From Zavarzinia sp. (GTDB lineage Bacteria; Pseudomonadota; Alphaproteobacteria; Zavarziniales; Zavarziniaceae): DNA of 10,483 bases. Made by a program: the position numbers and the translations under genes. Under the pieces are notes generated by a model. That model was not told the origin of the DNA. It ran no database searches and saw nothing but the letters and a program-made list of their open reading frames with translations. The stretch is from NCBI GenBank assembly GCA_028694545.1, contig JAQVKV010000034.1, positions 1-10,483 of the forward strand, given 5' to 3'. This document shows, piece by piece, positions 6,587 through 10,483 of the stretch (position 1 is its first letter; the number at the start of each line of letters is the position of its first letter).

Positions 6587-6602
6587 CCGGTCCGGGGACC
6601 GG
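6587..6602. repeat. Second short hairpin before the terminator
   Basis: CCGGTC (6587-6592) and GACCGG (6597-6602) can pair around a 4-base loop. The hairpin lies between the small gene's stop and the terminator stem. It could protect the mRNA 3' end or reinforce termination. It has no T-run of its own. Confidence 0.3.
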
Positions 6603-6616
6603 GGGTGTAGGAAAGT

Positions 6617-6775
6617 TCAGTTGCCTTCGGTGACCGTCTCGGTGGTCTCGTCCGCTTTCGGCGCCGGCTTGCCGGCGGTCTCGGACGGGAAGGCGATGAT
6701 CTGGGCCGAGCCACCCACGGCGACGACCTGATACTGAACGGCGGGGGTGGTGGTTTCGACGTCGTGTTCGGTCAT
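6617..6775 (-). CDS. Unrecognised 52-residue acidic protein with an exact Shine-Dalgarno site
   Basis: An ATG at 6775-6773 is preceded by AGGAGGT (6787-6781) with a 5-base spacer, the best ribosome site in the window. The frame ends at TGA 6619-6617 and is followed by a terminator hairpin. About 45 of 52 codons end in G or C. The protein has 8 acidic against 2 Lys residues. Its Thr-rich N terminus (MTEHDVETTTPAVQ) leads into one short hydrophobic stretch, YQVVAVGGSAQIIAFPS (15-31), and then a Thr/Glu/Lys/Pro tail (residues 32-52). There is no signal peptide, cysteine or known motif. The hydrophobic part looks more like two beta strands than a membrane helix. It follows the acyl-CoA synthetase after a 122-base gap and may have its own promoter. 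The signals suggest a well-translated gene; I cannot name a function. Confidence 0.78.
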   Translation of the reverse strand: MTEHDVETTTPAVQYQVVAVGGSAQIIAFPSETAGKPAPKADETTETVTEGN

Positions 6776-6844
6776 TGCCAACCTCCTGCTGTTTCGTGGG
6801 AAGCCTGGGCGGTTTCGGACGAGGCGGGGGGCGCTTCGTCCGAA

Positions 6845-6880
6845 GATGCGCCAAGCGGCGGCAAATTAACCTTTATGGCG
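6845..6880 (-). promoter_or_regulatory. AT-rich island, possible promoter of the 52-residue gene
   Basis: Between the acyl-CoA synthetase stop and the small gene, the minus strand holds CCATAAAGGTTAATTTGCC, unusually AT-rich for this window. It could contain a -10 element about 90 bases before the small gene. I cannot assign a convincing -35/-10 pair. The small gene may also be read from upstream. Confidence 0.2.
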
Positions 6881-6897
6881 CGCGATTGCGAGTCGTT

Positions 6898-8808
6898 TTA
6901 CGCAGCGGCACCGGGCGTTTCCGTGATTTCGACCGCCACGGCGAAACTTCCGGCAACCTTGCGCACGGCTTCGGGGGCAGTGCCGGGAGCCGGATTTATG
7001 CGCGCCAGCATGCCGAATTTCGGATCGTCGCCCACCGTGACCTCGGCTTCGATGCCGGCGGCGGCGAGCGCGTCCTTCAGGATGCGGGCGGTCGCCTTCT
7101 GGCGGAGCGGCGGCTTGTGGATCTTGCCGACGGCGGTCACCGGCATTTCGGGCAGGATCTCGAGATGCACGGGGGCGGCCGCGCGCTCGGGCACATTCGC
7201 CCTGGCATAGGCGATCAGTTCCTCGGCGCTCGCCTCGGCGCCGGGGCGCAGGCTGACATAGGCGGCGGGCAATTCGCCCGCGTAGGCATCGGGCTGGCCG
7301 ATGGCGGCGGCCAGTTCCACGGCCGGATGAGCGATCAGCGCATCCTCGATCATCTGGGGATCGATATTGTGGCCGCCCCGGATGATCAGGTCCTTGGAGC
7401 GGCCGACCAGCCAGATGTAATGCTCCGCATCCATGCGGGCGAGGTCGCCGGTATCGAACCAGCCCGAGGGTGGTTCCTTACCCATGTAACCGAGGAAGAC
7501 ATGAGGCCCCTTCATGCACAGCGCCCCGATCTCGCCGATGGCGCAGGGCTCGGACGGCTTGCCCGCGGCGTCGAGGTGCATGGGCTGAAGCTTGGTATAG
7601 GGCAGGCGGAAGCCGACGGAGCCGGCCCTTCGTTCGCCGTAACGCGGGTTGGTCGCGCTGGCGCAGGTGCCTTCGGTCATGCCGTAACCCTCGAGGATCT
7701 TGACCCCCGTCGCCGCCTCGAAACGGTGGATGAGATCGGCGGGCATGGGGGCGGCGCCGCAGATCGCGGTGCGCAGCGAAGAGACGTCGCGACCATCGAT
7801 CGGAACGTCCAGCAGGGCGGCATAAAGGGTGGGCACACCCGAGAAGGAATTGCCCCGGAAGCGTTCGACGAGAGCCCAGAAATTGGCCACCACGCCCTGC
7901 CCGCGATAACCCTGCGGCGTCAGCATGACGACGGTGCGGCCGCCGGCGAAGGCGGCAAGGCCGGTCACCATGGTGCCGTTCACATGGAACAGGGGCAGGC
8001 CGCACAGGATCACCTTGTCCCCGGGTTCCGTCATCAGGGCGCCCAGGATGAAGGCTTCGAAGATCTGGTTGGCGTGGGACTGGCGCGCCAGCTTGGGCGT
8101 CCCCGTGGTCCCGCCGGTGTGGAAATAGGCGGCGACCTCGCCCGTCTCGATCACCCGTCCCGCCGACAGGCGGTCACCCTCCTGTGCGGCCAGCGCCGTA
8201 TCGAAATCGCTGACTGTCACATCGCCGCGCGCGGGCATGCGGTCGGGCGGGGTCATGGCCGCCAGCATGGGGCGCATGGCGTCCGGCACGAAGGGCGAGA
8301 GATCGACACGCAGCACGTGGCGCAGGCCCGGCACCTTATCGATCACCTCGACGGCCTTGTCCCACAGGTCGCTCTGCGGGAAGGGCGCCAGGGTGACCAG
8401 CACGGTCGTGCCGGCATTGCGCATGATGTCGGCGATCTTGTCCGGCTCCAGCAGGGGATTGATCGGATTGGCAATGCCCGCCGTCTCGGCACCCCAGAGC
8501 GCGTAATGGGTCTGCGGCAGGTTGGGCAGCAGCAGGGAGACGGCGTCGCCCGGCCCGATGCCGAGGCCGTGGAACAGGTTGGCCGCCTGGGTCACGCGCT
8601 CGAGCAGGGTCGCATAGGTGACGTCGTGGCTCGGCAGGTCGGGGGCGGCGAGAAGCAGGAAGCGAAGGGCGAGATCGTCGCCATAAAGCCCGGCCGAGCG
8701 GCGCAGCAGGCCATGGACATCGGTTATGCCGTGCAGCCGGTCGGCCAGCGGCACCTGTTCGATCGCCAACACGTCGTCATAGGTCGCGATGCGGATACTG
8801 TCGCCCAT
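6898..8808 (-). CDS. Acyl-CoA synthetase (AMP-forming, ANL superfamily)
   Basis: This 636-residue enzyme activates a carboxylic acid, probably a fatty acid, with ATP and CoA through an acyl-adenylate. The motif series is complete: the phosphate loop HTGGTTGTPK (230-239), GYGMTEG (374-380), WFDTGDLARMD (450-460), GRSKDLIIRGGHNIDP (469-484), and the C-domain catalytic lysine K562 in AVGKIHK. It has an N-terminal segment and a roughly 65-residue tail after the lysine, making it longer than typical 510-560-residue FadD proteins. Chain length and preferred acid cannot be read from sequence. The frame opens upstream at 8874, but the ATG at 8808 has AGGGGAGAG immediately before it and begins a normal N terminus, while the extra 22 residues are proline-rich. 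It lies 103 bases downstream of the DUF502 gene on the same strand, so co-transcription is possible. Confidence 0.95.
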   Translation of the reverse strand: MGDSIRIATYDDVLAIEQVPLADRLHGITDVHGLLRRSAGLYGDDLALRFLLLAAPDLPSHDVTYATLLERVTQAANLFHGLGIGPGDAVSLLLPNLPQTHYALWGAETAGIANPINPLLEPDKIADIMRNAGTTVLVTLAPFPQSDLWDKAVEVIDKVPGLRHVLRVDLSPFVPDAMRPMLAAMTPPDRMPARGDVTVSDFDTALAAQEGDRLSAGRVIETGEVAAYFHTGGTTGTPKLARQSHANQIFEAFILGALMTEPGDKVILCGLPLFHVNGTMVTGLAAFAGGRTVVMLTPQGYRGQGVVANFWALVERFRGNSFSGVPTLYAALLDVPIDGRDVSSLRTAICGAAPMPADLIHRFEAATGVKILEGYGMTEGTCASATNPRYGERRAGSVGFRLPYTKLQPMHLDAAGKPSEPCAIGEIGALCMKGPHVFLGYMGKEPPSGWFDTGDLARMDAEHYIWLVGRSKDLIIRGGHNIDPQMIEDALIAHPAVELAAAIGQPDAYAGELPAAYVSLRPGAEASAEELIAYARANVPERAAAPVHLEILPEMPVTAVGKIHKPPLRQKATARILKDALAAAGIEAEVTVGDDPKFGMLARINPAPGTAPEAVRKVAGSFAVAVEITETPGAAA

Positions 8809-8890
8809 GATCTCTCCCCTACCTTTGTTGTTCGTGGTTGGGGGCAGGATCGGGGGTGGCCCCGGCCCGGTCAAGGGGCGAGAGGCGGTC

Positions 8891-8920
8891 GCCGCCTCAG
8901 GGTTTGCCGCCTCAGGGTTT
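8891..8920. repeat. 15-bp tandem duplication across the DUF502 stop codon
   Basis: GCCGCCTCAGGGTTT occurs at 8891-8905 and again, directly adjoining, at 8906-8920. In the minus-strand gene the repeated unit includes the last codons (Lys-Pro) and the TGA stop. Because 15 is a multiple of three, the duplicated stop lies in the same frame, as a back-up 15 bases downstream. It looks like a recent slippage event. Confidence 0.95.
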
Positions 8921-9550
8921 GCCGAAAGTCAGATGGTCAGGCGCGGCGGTCCCGCCCGACAGGATGAACTGCATGGCTTCGTTGGCGCTCCAGTCCAGCC
9001 ATACAAGGCGATCGGCCGGCACCAGTTCCATATAGCCCGAGGTCGGATTGGGCGCGGTCGGGACATAGACGGCGGCGATCTGCGTCCCGCTCACACTGTC
9101 GGTGAAGAGCTTGGTGACGAAGCCTATGGTCTTCATGTCGGCATGGGGGAACTCGATCAGCACCACGCGCTGCTGGCCCGCCGGCGCGGTCTGGAACGAG
9201 GTGATGAGCTTGCGCACGGCGCCATAGACCGATTCGACGAAGGGGATGCGCGCCATCAGCCGGTCGAACAGGTGCCACAGCTTGCGCCCGATCACCGCGG
9301 TCGTCAGCGCACCGAGGACATAAAGCGCGAACAGCGTGACGACGACGGCAAGCAGGCTCTGGAACCAGTCCTGCAGCAGCAGTTGCGAGACTTCGGGCGC
9401 GCGGCTCGCCAGGCCGGTGGCGAGGCCGACGACGACCGGCCGCCCGGCCGCGACCAGGAAATCGAAGACGATTCCCACCACCCAGACGGTGAGGAGCAGG
9501 GGAAGGCTGGCCAGGAGGCCGGCGACGATATTGCGACGAATGCGTTCCAT
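8912..9550 (-). CDS. DUF502 family inner-membrane protein
   Basis: This 212-residue protein fits the DUF502 (PF04367) family. The first membrane span is about residues 8-34 (GLLASLPLLLTVWVVGIVFDF) and the second about 62-86. Between the spans is an Arg/Pro/Glu-containing loop. After them come the family motifs RIPFVESVYGAVRKL (101-115) and VYVPTAPNPTSGYMELVP (161-178), then a soluble C-terminal region. The role of the family is not established; relatives are widespread in proteobacteria and also occur in plants. The ATG at 9550 has only a weak ribosome site (GGGG about 13 bases upstream) but matches the usual family start, a short basic MERIRRN before the first span. It is divergent from the YcbL-like gene and upstream of the acyl-CoA synthetase. 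Its stop lies in a tandem duplication. Confidence 0.93.
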   Translation of the reverse strand: MERIRRNIVAGLLASLPLLLTVWVVGIVFDFLVAAGRPVVVGLATGLASRAPEVSQLLLQDWFQSLLAVVVTLFALYVLGALTTAVIGRKLWHLFDRLMARIPFVESVYGAVRKLITSFQTAPAGQQRVVLIEFPHADMKTIGFVTKLFTDSVSGTQIAAVYVPTAPNPTSGYMELVPADRLVWLDWSANEAMQFILSGGTAAPDHLTFGKP

Positions 9551-9590
9551 CGGGTGCGGACATCCCCGTAAGCGGCAGGTTCCCCGGGTA

Positions 9591-9607
9591 CCGCGCCGGG
9601 GGCGCGG
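9591..9607. promoter_or_regulatory. Perfect inverted repeat between divergent DUF502 and YcbL-like genes
   Basis: CCGCGCC (9591-9597) and GGCGCGG (9601-9607) flank a 3-base centre. They lie in the 147-base divergent intergenic region, 20 bases before a -10-like TATGCT (9627-9632) facing the YcbL-like gene. The site could be an operator overlapping the -35 region. No T-run follows on either strand, so a terminator is unlikely. Confidence 0.3.
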
Positions 9608-9697
9608 TTGGCCTGAACCCTTTCATTATGCTAGACCCGTGGCGAGATTGCGTCAGATTTCGGCGGGGCCCGGCTCCGCCTTTCCGGGAATTCATCC

Positions 9698-10345
9698 ATG
9701 TTGAAAGTCGGCATCATTCCGGTCACGCCCTTCGCGCAGAACTGCAGTCTGGTCTGGTGCGACCAGACGATGAAGGGCGCGGCCGTCGATCCGGGCGGCG
9801 ACCTGGACCGGATCCGTGCCGCCCTGAAGCAGACCGGCGTCACGCTGGAGAAGGTGCTGCTGACCCACGGCCATCTCGACCATGCCTCGGCGGCGGGCGA
9901 GCTGGCGGCGGAAGCGGGTGTCGAGATCGAGGGCCCGCATGAGGACGACGGCTTCCTGATCGACAGCCTGCGCCAGCAGGGCGAAGCCTATGGCTTTCCG
10001 TCCTATCCCGCCTTTACGCCCACGCGCTGGCTGAAGGACGGCGATATGGTCGGCGTGGGCGAGGAGGTGCTGGAAGTGCGCCATTGCCCGGGCCATACGC
10101 CGGGCCATGTGATCTTCTTCCATGCGCCGTCGAAACTGGCGATCGTGGGCGATGTGCTGTTCAAGGGGTCGATCGGCCGCACCGACTTTCCGCGCGGCGA
10201 CCATGATACGCTGGTGCGCTCGATCACCGGTCAGCTCTGGCCGCTGGGGGCCGACGTCACCTTCGTGCCGGGGCACGGGCCGGTCTCGACCTTCGGGGAA
10301 GAGCGACGTACCAACCCCTTCGTCGGCGACCGGGCCCTGGCCTGA
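9698..10345 (+). CDS. ycbL: YcbL-like metallo-beta-lactamase-fold hydrolase (glyoxalase II family)
   Basis: This 215-residue protein matches Escherichia coli YcbL in length and along nearly its whole sequence as I recall it. It begins IIPVTPFAQNCSLVWC and AAVDPGG, then carries the metal-binding THGHLDHA motif (57-64). GHTPGHVIFF, GDVLFKGSIGRTDFPRGD and the closing PGHGPVSTFGEERRTNPF follow, holding the remaining His and Asp ligands of the binuclear metal site. Relatives hydrolyse glutathione thioesters such as S-lactoylglutathione, the last step of methylglyoxal detoxification. YcbL-type enzymes lack the long C-terminal substrate-binding domain of classical GloB, so the physiological substrate is less certain. 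The ATG at 9698 has GGGAA 7 bases upstream. The gene stands alone, divergent from DUF502, with a terminator-like hairpin after its stop. Confidence 0.94.
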   Translation: MLKVGIIPVTPFAQNCSLVWCDQTMKGAAVDPGGDLDRIRAALKQTGVTLEKVLLTHGHLDHASAAGELAAEAGVEIEGPHEDDGFLIDSLRQQGEAYGFPSYPAFTPTRWLKDGDMVGVGEEVLEVRHCPGHTPGHVIFFHAPSKLAIVGDVLFKGSIGRTDFPRGDHDTLVRSITGQLWPLGADVTFVPGHGPVSTFGEERRTNPFVGDRALA

Positions 10346-10380
10346 TTGCGGGAAGGCGCCGGGCCGCGGACAGGGGGACG

Positions 10381-10408
10381 GGGATCAGCTGATCCCGTTC
10401 TTCTTCTT
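10381..10408 (+). terminator. Probable terminator of the YcbL-like gene
   Basis: GGGATCAGCTGATCCC (10381-10396) is a perfect 16-bp palindrome able to fold as a 6-bp stem with an AGCT loop. GTTCTTCTTCTT follows, a T-rich stretch, 36-63 bases after the YcbL-like stop. The stem is short, so termination may be partial. The same bases encode the Lys-Lys-Lys-Asn C terminus of the convergent minus-strand frame. Confidence 0.5.
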
Positions 10409-10483
10409 GAGGCCGGCGAGCAGGGCGTCCATGCCGCCGTTGCTGATCACGCTGCCGAAATCCTAGCGCTGGGCGCTGCGCAT
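10385..10483 (-). pseudogene. 3' end of an unidentified minus-strand gene with an in-frame TAG
   Basis: Reading leftward from the window edge, one frame gives MRSAQR, a TAG at 10465-10463, then 25 codons (DFGSVISNGG, then MDALLAGLKKKNGIS) to a TGA at 10387-10385. Of the 25 codons after the TAG, 24 end in G or C, as do all six before it. The C-terminal peptide looks like ordinary protein (helical MDALLAGLKKK). The frame therefore seems to be coding on both sides of the stop. It may be a decayed gene, or a sequencing error if the contig ends here: a single base change from TAC would restore Tyr. The upstream part could also be unrelated sequence. I do not recognise the family. Confidence 0.35.

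Noticed and set aside
8851..8864. CGGGG/CCCCG hairpin downstream of DUF502 as a terminator
   Set aside because: The stem is only 5 bp and no T-run follows on the minus strand, so it is not supported as a terminator.
6775..8967. 730-codon open frame on the plus strand opposite the acyl-CoA synthetase
   Set aside because: The minus strand carries every ANL motif. The plus-strand product is His/Gly/Arg-rich with no recognisable domain.
10463..10465. Amber codon read as pyrrolysine or another recoded residue
   Set aside because: Nothing in the window supports recoding machinery or a recoding element. Mutation or sequencing error is simpler.

Overview
The window is GC-rich DNA from what looks like an alphaproteobacterium, probably Rhodospirillales-like. 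This rests on GC-rich third codon positions, frequent GTG starts, and neighbours such as a PhaC-like enzyme, a DUF502 protein and a YcbL-type hydrolase; no rRNA or other marker fixes the species. I see no tRNA or rRNA genes, CRISPR arrays, transposases or attachment sites.

Region 1 (1-3895) looks like a surface-glycan locus. On the minus strand, in order of transcription, it holds a possible 34-residue single-span membrane protein (2618-2514), a processive family-2 glycosyltransferase with an N-terminal MshEN/GspE-N-like domain (2499-616), and a multispan membrane protein coupled to it by a GTGA overlap and running off the left edge (619-1). Divergent from these is a stand-alone CheY-like receiver (2748-3119). 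Its stop codon overlaps the stop of a convergent signal-peptide-bearing outer-membrane beta-barrel-like protein (3895-3116). The combination resembles Xag/Nfr-type glycan systems (inner-membrane MshEN glycosyltransferase plus outer-membrane protein). The barrel, however, sits directly behind a PhaC-like gene, so the grouping is an inference.

Region 2 (3909-6523) has two divergent metabolic genes. One is a class III-sized PHA-synthase-like alpha/beta hydrolase with a catalytic Cys in a GYCMGG box (minus). The other is a DadA-like FAD-dependent amino-acid oxidoreductase (plus). About 200 bp lie between them, with a 7-bp dyad that could be an operator.

Region 3 (6558-9550) is on the minus strand: a DUF502 membrane protein, a 636-residue acyl-CoA synthetase, and a 52-residue acidic protein with an exact AGGAGGT ribosome binding site and a hairpin-plus-T terminator. 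The small protein matches nothing I know.

Region 4 (9698-10483) has a YcbL/glyoxalase II-like metallo-hydrolase (plus). It faces the 3' end of a minus-strand frame that reads like coding sequence but is broken by an in-frame TAG near the right edge.

Acyl-CoA synthetase and a PHA-synthase-like enzyme in one window would fit fatty-acid or storage-polymer metabolism, but they are not in one operon. No gap between genes exceeds about 205 bp.
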